This document shows positions 47,121 through 55,839 of a stretch of 64,000 bases of DNA, piece after piece (position 1 is the stretch's first letter; the number at the start of each line of letters is the position of its first letter). Below the pieces are notes generated by a model. The model made no database searches, was not told the origin of the DNA, and saw only the letters and a program-made list of their open reading frames with translations. Both the position numbers and the translations under genes were made by a program. The stretch is from Halanaerobiales bacterium (lineage in GTDB: Bacteria > Bacillota > Halanaerobiia > Halanaerobiales > DTU029): the NCBI GenBank assembly GCA_029981855.1, contig JARRCS010000001.1, positions 124,001 through 188,000 of the forward strand, read 5' to 3'.

Positions 47121-49868
47121 ATGGTTAGAGGTTTTAAGATCCTACTTTCAATAATTATTTTAATTATTTTTGCCTTTTTAATCTTTATTTTTGCCGGTAG
47201 CCAGATCTATACCGACTGGTTATGGTTTAATAACCTAGGTTTTTCCCATACCTTTATTACTATGTTTTTTACTAACTTCTACTTACGCTTATTAGTGGGG
47301 TTAATCTTTACCATCTTTATTTTTATTAACCTTTGCTTTACCAGAAAACCCTTGCTGGAATATGTAAGTATTAGAAAGGATGATACTGTAGAGTCCCTCT
47401 TTGGCGGAGAGGGTAATTCCTTTATGGACTGGCTGAACAAAAAAAGGTTAAATTACATATATTTACTGGGCAGTATTATCCTCGGATTTTTATTCAGTTC
47501 CATCAGCCAGGACCTATGGAAGATTGTTTTGCAGTATTTTAATCAGAGTCCCTTCAGAACGGTTGATCCTATCTTCGGTAAGGATATCAGTTTTTATGTT
47601 TTTTCCCTGCCCTTTTATCATTTCCTTCGGGAGATGGGAATGGTCCTGATAATTCTCACGCTGATCGCCATTGGTATTATCTATACCCTGGCTTCCGGTG
47701 TCAGTTCCTTAAATGAGATGAGATTTAAACTTTCAGGCAGGGCCAAGGCTCATATTACGGTTTTAATTGTTTTATTTCTTTTTCTAAAGGCCTGGGGTTA
47801 CAGGTTAAGTATGTATGATCTACTTTATTCACCCCGGGGGGTGGTCTTCGGGGCCAGTTACACGGATATTCATGCTAATCTTCTGGGGTTAAGGATACTC
47901 TTCTATATTGTCCTGGTTATCGGGGTTATCCTCCTGATCAATCTCTTCCGGAAGAGTTATAAGGTTTTACTATGGGGACTGGGTATCTGGCTTTTGACTT
48001 CCTTTATTTTCGGCAATGTCTATCCCGGTTTTGTCCAGCGCTTTCAGGTAGAGCCCAATGAGATAGCAAAGGAGAGGGAGTATATAGGTTATAATATAGA
48101 GATGACCCTCAAGGCCTATGGTTTGGACAACCTGACTAAAACTACGTTTGAAGTGCAGGATAACCTTACCCCCGAGATTCTTGCTGAAAACCAGGCTACC
48201 ATTAATAATATCCGCTTATGGGATTCACGACCTTTAAGGTCAACATACCGTCAGCTGCAGGAACTTCGTCCCTATTATAGTTTTGTTAATGTTGATATTG
48301 ATAGATACTTAATCGATGGGGAGTACCGTCAGGTAATGCTATCGGGGAGGGAGATGGACCAGAATAAGCTGGCCGGTCAGGCCCGAACCTGGATTAATCA
48401 GACTCTGAAATATACCCACGGCTATGGTATAGTAATGAGCCCGGTGAACAGGGTTACTACTGAGGGACTGCCCTACTTCTATATTAAGGATATTCCCCCA
48501 AAAACCAATGTAAATATAGAGCTTACTAATCCCAGGATCTATTACGGTGAAAAAACCGATAATTATGTTATTGCCAATAATAAATCTCAGGAATTTGACT
48601 ATCCCCTCGGCTCCAGGAATGCTTATTTTAATTATACCGGTAGTGGTGGGGTAGAGTTGAACAGCTTTTTTAGAAAGATAATTTATGCCCTGAGGTACGG
48701 GAATATAAAATTTCTTTTGGCAGATGATATTACCAGTGAGAGCCGGATATTATACTATCGCAATATCAAGGAAAGGGTCAGGAAGGTTGCTCCCTTCTTA
48801 AGATTTGATGCCGACCCTTATCTCGTAGTATTGGAAGGACGTTTATTCTGGATTCAGGATGCCTATACTACTACTAATAGGTACCCCTATTCTCAGCCTT
48901 ACGGGAATATTGGCAACTATATCAGGAATTCAATCAAGGTTGTTATTGACGCTTACAACGGCTCGATGCAATTTTATGTTACTGATCCTTCGGACCCCCT
49001 GGCAGTTACCTATCAGAAGATCTTTCCTGATCTTTTTACTTCCGGGGAAGAGATGCCTGAGGGTATTAAACGGCATCTGCGTTATCCCCAGGATCTCTTT
49101 ATCATTCAATCCAGGATATATGCTACCTATCATATGACAAACCCGACTGTTTTTTATAATAAGGAAGATCTCTGGAATATACCCACTGAAAACTATGCCG
49201 GCACCAGTATCGATATGAGGCCCTACTATATAATTATAAAACTTCCTGACAGTGACAGGGCCGAGTTTGTACTGATGCTTCCCTTTACTCCGGCCAATAA
49301 GAATAATATGATTGCCTGGATGGCCGCCCGTTCCGATGGGGAAAAATATGGTGAAATACTGGTATATCACTTCCCTAAGGATAAACTCATTTACGGACCG
49401 ATGCAGATCGAATCGAGGATCGATCAGGATGCCGAGATATCGCAGCTACTTACCCTCTGGAGCCAGAGAGGGTCACGGGTCATTAGAGGGAATCTCCTGG
49501 TAATTCCCATTGCCAGTTCAATTCTCTATGTGGAGCCGGTCTACCTGCAGGCGGAGACCAGCGAACTTCCGGAGTTAAAGAGGGTGGTCGTTGCCTATAA
49601 AGACAGGGTTGTCATGAGGGAGAGGTTTGACCAGGCCTTAAACGCTATTTTCGGAATATCCGAGGAAACGGTTGAGACCGAGATTGAGGAGAGGCCGGAG
49701 GTTGTAGAGGATATTCCGGTAACTATTCAGGAACTTGCCCGGCAGGCCCTGGATGTTTACCAAGAGGCTCTAGGTAGTCTCAGGGAGGGTAACTGGGCCC
49801 GTTACGGTGATTTAACCGAACAGCTTCAGGATATTCTGGAGAGATTGAATGAATTGAGTGCACGTTAG
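47121..49868 (+). CDS. UPF0182 family large membrane protein
   Basis: A 915-residue protein of the UPF0182 family (function unknown). Seven N-terminal hydrophobic segments span about residues 8-310 (ending KVLLWGLGIWLLTSFIFG), followed by a large extracytoplasmic domain with RVTTEGLPYFYIKDIPP and a C-terminal acidic, helical part (about 850-915). ATG 47121 with AGGAGGAGG at 47104 is preferred over TTG 47118. It stands apart from neighbours except the VWA gene 90 bp upstream. Confidence 0.92.
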   Translation: MVRGFKILLSIIILIIFAFLIFIFAGSQIYTDWLWFNNLGFSHTFITMFFTNFYLRLLVGLIFTIFIFINLCFTRKPLLEYVSIRKDDTVESLFGGEGNSFMDWLNKKRLNYIYLLGSIILGFLFSSISQDLWKIVLQYFNQSPFRTVDPIFGKDISFYVFSLPFYHFLREMGMVLIILTLIAIGIIYTLASGVSSLNEMRFKLSGRAKAHITVLIVLFLFLKAWGYRLSMYDLLYSPRGVVFGASYTDIHANLLGLRILFYIVLVIGVILLINLFRKSYKVLLWGLGIWLLTSFIFGNVYPGFVQRFQVEPNEIAKEREYIGYNIEMTLKAYGLDNLTKTTFEVQDNLTPEILAENQATINNIRLWDSRPLRSTYRQLQELRPYYSFVNVDIDRYLIDGEYRQVMLSGREMDQNKLAGQARTWINQTLKYTHGYGIVMSPVNRVTTEGLPYFYIKDIPPKTNVNIELTNPRIYYGEKTDNYVIANNKSQEFDYPLGSRNAYFNYTGSGGVELNSFFRKIIYALRYGNIKFLLADDITSESRILYYRNIKERVRKVAPFLRFDADPYLVVLEGRLFWIQDAYTTTNRYPYSQPYGNIGNYIRNSIKVVIDAYNGSMQFYVTDPSDPLAVTYQKIFPDLFTSGEEMPEGIKRHLRYPQDLFIIQSRIYATYHMTNPTVFYNKEDLWNIPTENYAGTSIDMRPYYIIIKLPDSDRAEFVLMLPFTPANKNNMIAWMAARSDGEKYGEILVYHFPKDKLIYGPMQIESRIDQDAEISQLLTLWSQRGSRVIRGNLLVIPIASSILYVEPVYLQAETSELPELKRVVVAYKDRVVMRERFDQALNAIFGISEETVETEIEERPEVVEDIPVTIQELARQALDVYQEALGSLREGNWARYGDLTEQLQDILERLNELSAR

Positions 49869-49898
49869 AATACTATATAGGTAAAAGGAAGGTATACA

Positions 49899-51161
49899 AT
49901 GGATAAATTGACAGGTTTTACAGGTTATAAAACGGCCAGTAATCTGGACCTCTATATCTGCAAGAATCCGAAGTTTAAGACGAATTTAATCGAGTTATAT
50001 CTGGTACACCCCCTCAGCCGGGAAGATGCTAGTAAGACCGCTTTATTGCCCTATGTCCTCTACCGGGGGAGCAAGAAATATCCTACCAGTAGGGATATTG
50101 AGAGGCGTTTGGAAGAACTTTACGGGGCTGACCTGAATGTCTCGGTAATAAAGAGGGGAGAGCTGCAATTAATCAAATTTTCCCTAGAGCTCGTTAATGA
50201 AGGATTTTTACCGGAAAAGGAACCGCTTCTGGAAGAGGGACTTAAGCTCTTATACGAACTGGTCCTTAACCCTCTTTTTGAGGATAAATACGTCGAACAG
50301 GAAAGTGAGTTTTTAAAAAAGGAGATCAAGTCTTTAGTTAATGATAAATATACCTATGCAATTGAGCGGTGTTATCAGGAGATGTGTAAGGAAGAGCCCT
50401 TCGGGATTTACAAATTAGGTACTCTCTCCGGTCTTGAGGAGATAACTAGCGAGGGGCTTTATCAACACTATCAAAAATTGATTGCTCAGAACCAGATCTA
50501 CCTGCTGGTGGTTGGTGCGGTTGATGAAAAGAGTTTACAGGAGAGAATAAATGAGATATTTACCTTTGAACACCAACAGCCAGGTAATTTTAATCAGACA
50601 AGGGTCAGGACCGGTGTAGATAAGGTAAAAGAGGTGGTAGAGAGTTTAAATGTCCAGCAGGGGAAACTATCCCTCGGTTTTAGAACAGGGATAACTAGAA
50701 ATAGCAGTCAATATTATGCTCTGATGTTTTATAACGGTCTCTTGGGTGCCTTTCCCCATTCCAAATTATTCCAGAATGTTAGGGAGAAGGCCAGCCTGGC
50801 CTATTATGCAAACTCCCGTCTGGAATCAACTAAGGGCTTGATGCAGATTACTTCAGGGATAGAATCAATAAATTATGACCGGGCAAAGGAGATCATCCTT
50901 GAGCAGGTAGACAAACTGGCCCAGGGCGAATTTAATGATGATGAGTTTGACTGGACAAGAAAGGCCCTGATTAACCATTTGAAGAGTTCGGCCGATAATA
51001 ACAGGGGTTTAACCGGTCATTACCTGCTGGGATTGATTAACGGCAAGCCGGAGTCAATCAGGGAGATGATAACCGAACTAGAGAAAGTTAAGAGGGATGA
51101 GATCATAGAGGTTGCAAGGAGGATTGAACTGGATACAATCTATTTCCTGGATAAGAAATAG
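49899..51161 (+). CDS. yfmF: M16 peptidase-like protein, YfmF type
   Basis: A 420-residue pitrilysin-fold protein. It lacks the HxxEH zinc motif (the corresponding stretch is LLPYVLYRGSKKYP), as in YfmF. In Bacillus, YfmF and YfmH take part in maturation of the 5-aminopentanol modification of EF-P. The active partner gene yfmH follows at 51264. AAGGAAGG precedes the start. Confidence 0.85.
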   Translation: MDKLTGFTGYKTASNLDLYICKNPKFKTNLIELYLVHPLSREDASKTALLPYVLYRGSKKYPTSRDIERRLEELYGADLNVSVIKRGELQLIKFSLELVNEGFLPEKEPLLEEGLKLLYELVLNPLFEDKYVEQESEFLKKEIKSLVNDKYTYAIERCYQEMCKEEPFGIYKLGTLSGLEEITSEGLYQHYQKLIAQNQIYLLVVGAVDEKSLQERINEIFTFEHQQPGNFNQTRVRTGVDKVKEVVESLNVQQGKLSLGFRTGITRNSSQYYALMFYNGLLGAFPHSKLFQNVREKASLAYYANSRLESTKGLMQITSGIESINYDRAKEIILEQVDKLAQGEFNDDEFDWTRKALINHLKSSADNNRGLTGHYLLGLINGKPESIREMITELEKVKRDEIIEVARRIELDTIYFLDKK

Positions 51162-51263
51162 TTTTTATCCTTCGCTCCGACTAAAATTTGTAACGTTCAT
51201 TCAGATAAATATCTTACATTATAACCACTATTATACAAAGATAAAGCAAGAAGGTGGAAAAAA

Positions 51264-52544
51264 GTGGATAAGATATATAATGATACGATCAAAGAGACGC
51301 TTTATAAAGAGATCCTGGATAACGGTTTAAAGGTTTATATGATGCCGCGGCAAAATTATAACCGGCAGTATGCTATTTTTGCTACTAATTACGGCTCTAT
51401 TGACAATAGTTTTATTGACCCCGAAACAGGTAATACCGTCACCGTACCAGATGGGATTGCTCATTTTTTAGAACATAAGCTCTTTGAAGGTGAGGAGGAG
51501 AATACCTTTTCCCAATTTGCCAGACTGGGTACCTCGACCAATGCCTTTACCAATTTTACCACTACTGCCTACCTCTTCTCCGGTACCGGCAATTTCCAGC
51601 AGTCTTTAGTTAATTTACTTGATTTTGTTCAGAACCCCTACTTTACCGATGAGAATGTGGAGAAAGAGAAGGGGATTATTACTCAGGAGATAAGAATGTA
51701 TGAGGATGACCCTAATTATCAGGCCTTTTTCAACCTCTTGCAGGGATTATACCATTACCATCCGGTGAGGATAGATATCGGTGGTACCGTTGAGAGCATC
51801 AAAAAGATCACCAGGGAGGATCTTTACCTCTGTTATAATACCTTCTATCACCCGGGGAATATGATCCTATTTTTAGTTGGGGATTTTGACCCCGAAGAGA
51901 CCATTAATTTAGTTAAAGAGAATCAGGCTCGAAAGGATTTTCCTGAGTGGAAGGGAATCAAAAGAGTATTTCCTGATGAGCCTCCTGCTATCAAAGAAAA
52001 TAAGATTGAGAAACAGATGGATGTAAACCAACCCCTGTTGATGCTCGGTTTTAAGGAAAGGGAGCTTGATAAAACCGAACGAGAACTGGTTAAACAGGAG
52101 ATTGGAACCGATATGCTGCTGGATTTAATTACCGGAAAGGGAACTGAATTATACCAATCCCTATACGAAGATGGCCTAGTTGATGATGATTTTGATCAGC
52201 ATTATACCCGGGAACGGGGTTACGGTTATGCTATCATGGGTGGTAAGACCAAAGACCCTGAGAAACTTTATGACCGTTTACTTGCTGGTATTAAAAAGGC
52301 TAAGGATAATCTCAAAGAGGAGGACTTCTCCCGGGTATGCAAAAAATATGTTGGAGATTATATAGAAAGCTTTAATTCTTTTGAGATAATAGCTCATGAG
52401 TTTGTCGATTACTTTTTTAAGGGTATTAATTACTTTGAGGTTATTAAGATTATACAGGAAATAGATCTTGCTTATCTTGCAGAAAGGTTTGATCAATTGT
52501 TTAAAGAAAAATCAGCCGTTAGATCAGTAATATCCCGTGGTTAA
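51264..52544 (+). CDS. yfmH: M16 metallopeptidase, YfmH type
   Basis: A 426-residue M16 peptidase with the inverted zinc motif HFLEH (GIAHFLEHKLFEG, about residue 66) and the downstream Glu region EKGIITQEIRMYEDDPN. It pairs with the inactive homologue from 49899. GTG/ATG choice: GTGGATAAG with AAGGTGGAAAA upstream gives the start at 51264. Confidence 0.88.
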   Translation: MDKIYNDTIKETLYKEILDNGLKVYMMPRQNYNRQYAIFATNYGSIDNSFIDPETGNTVTVPDGIAHFLEHKLFEGEEENTFSQFARLGTSTNAFTNFTTTAYLFSGTGNFQQSLVNLLDFVQNPYFTDENVEKEKGIITQEIRMYEDDPNYQAFFNLLQGLYHYHPVRIDIGGTVESIKKITREDLYLCYNTFYHPGNMILFLVGDFDPEETINLVKENQARKDFPEWKGIKRVFPDEPPAIKENKIEKQMDVNQPLLMLGFKERELDKTERELVKQEIGTDMLLDLITGKGTELYQSLYEDGLVDDDFDQHYTRERGYGYAIMGGKTKDPEKLYDRLLAGIKKAKDNLKEEDFSRVCKKYVGDYIESFNSFEIIAHEFVDYFFKGINYFEVIKIIQEIDLAYLAERFDQLFKEKSAVRSVISRG

Positions 52545-52576
52545 TAATAATTGATCCTAAAAAATTAGCAGAACTC

Positions 52577-52605
52577 TTGAAATTATCCTAAATAATATAT
52601 ATAAT
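52577..52605 (+). promoter_or_regulatory. promoter of the NSS transporter
   Basis: TTGAAA (52577-52582), 17 bp, TATAAT (52600-52605). Leaves a leader of about 110 nt before the start at 52724, with no recognised riboswitch. Confidence 0.65.
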
Positions 52606-52723
52606 GGGGATAATGAATACTATACGTGCAGGGGGTGATTTTTAGAGAAGAGAGTAGCTGAGAAATAGTTTTTGTTTTTGGACAGGTTTACTCAAAATAA
52701 TATCACAGAAGGGAGAAGTGAGC

Positions 52724-54238
52724 ATGCAAAGAGAACAATGGGGTAGCAGGACTGCTTTTGTACTAGCTGCCATCGGATCTGCTGCCGGTTTAGGTAATGC
52801 CTGGCGTTTTCCTTATATCACCTATAAATACGGTGGTGGTGCCTTCTTAATTCCCTATTTCGTTGCCTTACTGACAGCAGGTTTACCATTATTAATTCTG
52901 GAGTTCTCTTTAGGTCAGAAACATCAATTAAGTGCCCCTGGTGCTCTTGCCAGTATAAAAAAGAAGTTCCAGCCTATCGGCTGGTGGGTTACCCTGGTTG
53001 CCTTTTTTATCGTCACTTATTATGCTGGAGTAATGGGCTGGATCTGGGATTATATCTACGGATCTTTAAGTGTTGCCTGGGGTAATGATGCAGAGACATA
53101 TTTCTTTAGTAAAGTACTGCAGATTTCTGAAGGCCCTGGAGTATTAGGTGGTTTCAGTGTCCCGGTCTTAATTGGTGTAATTCTTACCTGGATTGCCATC
53201 TATTATATTTTGAGAAACGGAACTGAGAGTGTTGGTAAGGTTATCTGGGTAACCGTTAGTTTGCCAGTTATACTCTTATTAATCCTGCTAGTACGGGCCG
53301 TTACCTTGCCTGGTGCTATTGAGGGTATAAATTACTATCTCCAGCCTGATTTTAGTAAGCTTCTTGATTTAGAGGTCTGGATTGCGGCTTATTCCCAGAT
53401 CTTCTTTACCTTAAGTATCGGTATGGCGATTATGATTGCTTATGCCAGTTATATGCCCAAGGATTCTGACATAGTCAACAATGCACTAATTACTGTTCTT
53501 GCTAACTCCGGTGTAAGCTTTCTGGCAGGGTTTGCTATTTTCGGTACCCTCGGTTATATGGCCCAGACTCAGGGAGTTCCCATCTCCGACGTAGCAGCCT
53601 CTGGAGTTGGGCTGGCCTTTGTTGTCTATCCTAATGCGATAAATATGCTACCGGGTGGACCGTTTGTAGCCGGATTCTTTGGAGTGGTCTTCTTCCTGAC
53701 CCTGTTAACTCTGGGAATCGACTCGGCTTTCTCACTGGTAGAGCCGAATATAGCAGCCTTTGTTGATAAATGGGGCTGGAATAAGAAAAAGACTACCTTC
53801 TGGGTAATCGTCATTCTTGGTCTGGTCAGTCTTCTCTTCGCTACCAAAGGAGGATTATACTGGCTGGATATTGCCGACTATTATCTGAATAACTATGGCC
53901 TGCTGCTGGGTGGATTCATGGAGTGCCTGGTCATTGGCTGGTATTATAAACCGGAAAAACTGCGCAATTACTTTAATCCGATCTCCGATTACCAGTTAGG
54001 CAGCTGGTGGGATGTAATGGTTAAATGGATAACCCCGCTAGTTCTCATCTTCCTGGTAGGCAGGAACTTTATTAACAATGTCTTTTATGAGCCCTATGGT
54101 GGTTATGCCGCCAAGTATCTCTGGATCGGCGGCTGGGGGTTATTAATTGTAATGGCTATCCTCTCCTTTGTCATCAGTAAGATGAGGGGCAGTGCCGGTA
54201 TTGGTGTTGAAGTTGATACAGATAGTACCAGCCTGTAA
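52724..54238 (+). CDS. sodium-dependent NSS-family amino-acid transporter
   Basis: A 504-residue, twelve-helix neurotransmitter:sodium symporter. TM1 carries GSAAGLGNAWRFPY, the sodium and substrate site of LeuT-type transporters; later FFTLSIGMAIMIAYASY (TM6) and LTLLTLGIDSAFSLVEP (TM8). Substrate uncertain. A 38-residue MetS-like partner follows directly, hence a MetP-type methionine/alanine importer is likely. ATG 52724 is preferred over GTG 52718. Confidence 0.9.
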   Translation: MQREQWGSRTAFVLAAIGSAAGLGNAWRFPYITYKYGGGAFLIPYFVALLTAGLPLLILEFSLGQKHQLSAPGALASIKKKFQPIGWWVTLVAFFIVTYYAGVMGWIWDYIYGSLSVAWGNDAETYFFSKVLQISEGPGVLGGFSVPVLIGVILTWIAIYYILRNGTESVGKVIWVTVSLPVILLLILLVRAVTLPGAIEGINYYLQPDFSKLLDLEVWIAAYSQIFFTLSIGMAIMIAYASYMPKDSDIVNNALITVLANSGVSFLAGFAIFGTLGYMAQTQGVPISDVAASGVGLAFVVYPNAINMLPGGPFVAGFFGVVFFLTLLTLGIDSAFSLVEPNIAAFVDKWGWNKKKTTFWVIVILGLVSLLFATKGGLYWLDIADYYLNNYGLLLGGFMECLVIGWYYKPEKLRNYFNPISDYQLGSWWDVMVKWITPLVLIFLVGRNFINNVFYEPYGGYAAKYLWIGGWGLLIVMAILSFVISKMRGSAGIGVEVDTDSTSL

Positions 54239-54258
54239 TTGAGGAGGGAGGATAAAGT

Positions 54259-54375
54259 ATGAGTGCTTCTGCAATTGTGATGTTAATATTTGCCTGTGCA
54301 GTACTTTACGGCGGACTTTTCGTAACGATAAGAAATGCTATCAGGTCTACAAATGAGAAGGAAAAAGGACAGTAA
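54259..54375 (+). CDS. MetS-like NSS transporter small subunit (38 aa)
   Basis: A 38-residue single-pass membrane protein: MSASAIVMLIFACAVLYGG forms the helix, followed by a short basic tail. GAGGAGGGAGGATAAAG precedes ATG. The position right after an NSS gene and the AxxMLxF...YGG pattern match MetS, the small subunit needed by the MetP methionine/alanine importer of Corynebacterium. Confidence 0.75.
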   Translation: MSASAIVMLIFACAVLYGGLFVTIRNAIRSTNEKEKGQ

Positions 54376-54384
54376 TTCTAAATT

Positions 54385-54413
54385 AAAGCCCGGACCGATG
54401 TCTGGGCTTTTTC
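54385..54413 (+). terminator. intrinsic terminator after metS-like gene
   Basis: AAAGCCCGGAC (54385-54395), CGAT, GTCTGGGCTTT (54400-54410), with Ts continuing to 54412. Confidence 0.88.
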
Positions 54414-54477
54414 ATGTATTAGTTAACTAAGGAAGGGAGACTTTAAGAAATAGATGCTTTTGAAGGGTGAGCTGCCT

Positions 54478-55560
54478 ATGCCCAGTCTAACAGAGAAGAT
54501 AAAAGATAAAGCAAAGGAGATCGGGTTTGATCTAGTAGGGATTACCTCTGCTGAGCCCTTCAGGAAGGCCCTGGAGATCCTGAAGAAAAGGGAGCTTTCA
54601 GAGTTTACCACTAAGGATCTTAAAATGCTGACGAGTCCCCGGTTACACCTACCTGGTGCCAGAACGATTATCTCTCTAGCTATGTCTTATGCCAGCTCAG
54701 AACGGTTTACAGATGAAGAGGCCTATATTGCCCTTTATGCCAGAGGAAGGGATTATCATCATGTTTTCCGGGAGAAGATGGAGCTGTTAATGGATTATAT
54801 CAAAGAACTAAGAATAGATGCCAGGATGAAGGCATATACTGATACCGGACCTATCCTGGAGAGGGAGATTGCCAGAAGAGCTGGACTGGGCTGGATCGGT
54901 AAAAATAATAACCTGATTAATCCCCGTTTTGGCTCTTATCTACTCCTGGGGGAGATTTTGACAAATCTTGACCTGGAGCTTGATCAGGAGATCGAGCCGG
55001 GATGCGGTAAGTGTGAACGCTGTATTCAAAGCTGTCCCGGTAATGCTTTGATAGAGCCCTACTACCTGGATCCGGAGCAATGTATCAGTTATTTAACTCA
55101 GAAGAGGGGGATTCTACCTGAGCAGGAAAGAAAAAAAATTGGCAGGAACCTCTGGGGATGTGATACCTGTCAGAGGGTCTGCCCCTATAACAGGGATATA
55201 CCAGTTGATTTACATCTTGAGTTTACGCCCCTTCTTAAGGGTGATTTTAAAAAGGTTTTAGGCTTTATGAAGCATAAGATGGAACTTAAATGGCAGGAAT
55301 CTGCTTTATCCTGGAGGGGGTTAAGGATATTGAAGAGAAACACCCTGATTAATATAGCTAATAGCGGGAATAATGAATATATCCCTTTGCTGGAGAAAGA
55401 ACTAAATAACCCTTCACCTGTACTCAGGGCCTATGCTGTCTGGGCACTGGGAGAGCTGGGTTCGGAGAATTCCCGTAAGATTTTAAGGGAATTATATAGG
55501 AGTGAGAAGGATCAACGGGTTAGAAAGGAAATTAAAGAGGCTTTAGAGAAACTGGCTTAA
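54478..55560 (+). CDS. queG: epoxyqueuosine reductase
   Basis: A 360-residue QueG, the cobalamin/4Fe-4S enzyme for the last step in queuosine tRNA modification. Fe-S motifs: CGKCERCIQSCP and CDTCQRVCP plus the Cys in PEQCISYL. A C-terminal HEAT-like repeat region (about 300-360, NEYIPLLEKELNNPSPVLRAYA) follows. ATG 54478 with GGGTGAG is chosen. Confidence 0.93.
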   Translation: MPSLTEKIKDKAKEIGFDLVGITSAEPFRKALEILKKRELSEFTTKDLKMLTSPRLHLPGARTIISLAMSYASSERFTDEEAYIALYARGRDYHHVFREKMELLMDYIKELRIDARMKAYTDTGPILEREIARRAGLGWIGKNNNLINPRFGSYLLLGEILTNLDLELDQEIEPGCGKCERCIQSCPGNALIEPYYLDPEQCISYLTQKRGILPEQERKKIGRNLWGCDTCQRVCPYNRDIPVDLHLEFTPLLKGDFKKVLGFMKHKMELKWQESALSWRGLRILKRNTLINIANSGNNEYIPLLEKELNNPSPVLRAYAVWALGELGSENSRKILRELYRSEKDQRVRKEIKEALEKLA

Positions 55561-55583
55561 TACCATAGAATAATTTAAGCCGC

Positions 55584-55770
55584 GTGTAGATAGATGTTTC
55601 CTTTTTCACTGAAAAATGCTAATTCCCGGCTCCTTCTCCAGAGCAAAAAGGGCAAAATTAAATTCACTTCGCTTACGCTCTGTTCAGATAAAATTTTGCC
55701 AACCACTTTTTGCCCTTCCGTGCGGGGCCGGAGCATTTTTAACGTTTATACGGAAAACATTTATCTATGC
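55584..55770. repeat. 187-bp structured palindromic element
   Basis: Ends GTGTAGATAGATGTTT and AAACATTTATCTATGC are imperfect inverted repeats related to the ATAGATGTT ends of the other elements. Inside, AAAAATGCT pairs with AGCATTTTT, CCGGC with GCCGG, and GCAAAAAGGGCAAAATT with AATTTTGCC plus CTTTTTGC. The centre TTCACTTCGCTTACGCTC is single. The whole region could form a multi-helix hairpin. Reading frames across it are accidental. Confidence 0.6.
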
Positions 55771-55839
55771 TCAGTTTAATGAAGTTAACAAGGGTAATGG
55801 GAAATTAATTAATTACTAAATAAACCTGGAGGGAAGCTG

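Noticed and set aside
48930-49370. A 146-codon minus-strand open frame within the UPF0182 gene
   Set aside because: Shadow of a long conserved gene; no start signal.
46347-49868. VWA and UPF0182 genes as a defence or toxin system
   Set aside because: No ATPase or MoxR partner, nuclease or mobile-element context; adjacency alone is not enough.
55594-55819. Short open frames within the structured repeat
   Set aside because: They cross inverted-repeat arms, lack ribosome sites and resemble no protein.
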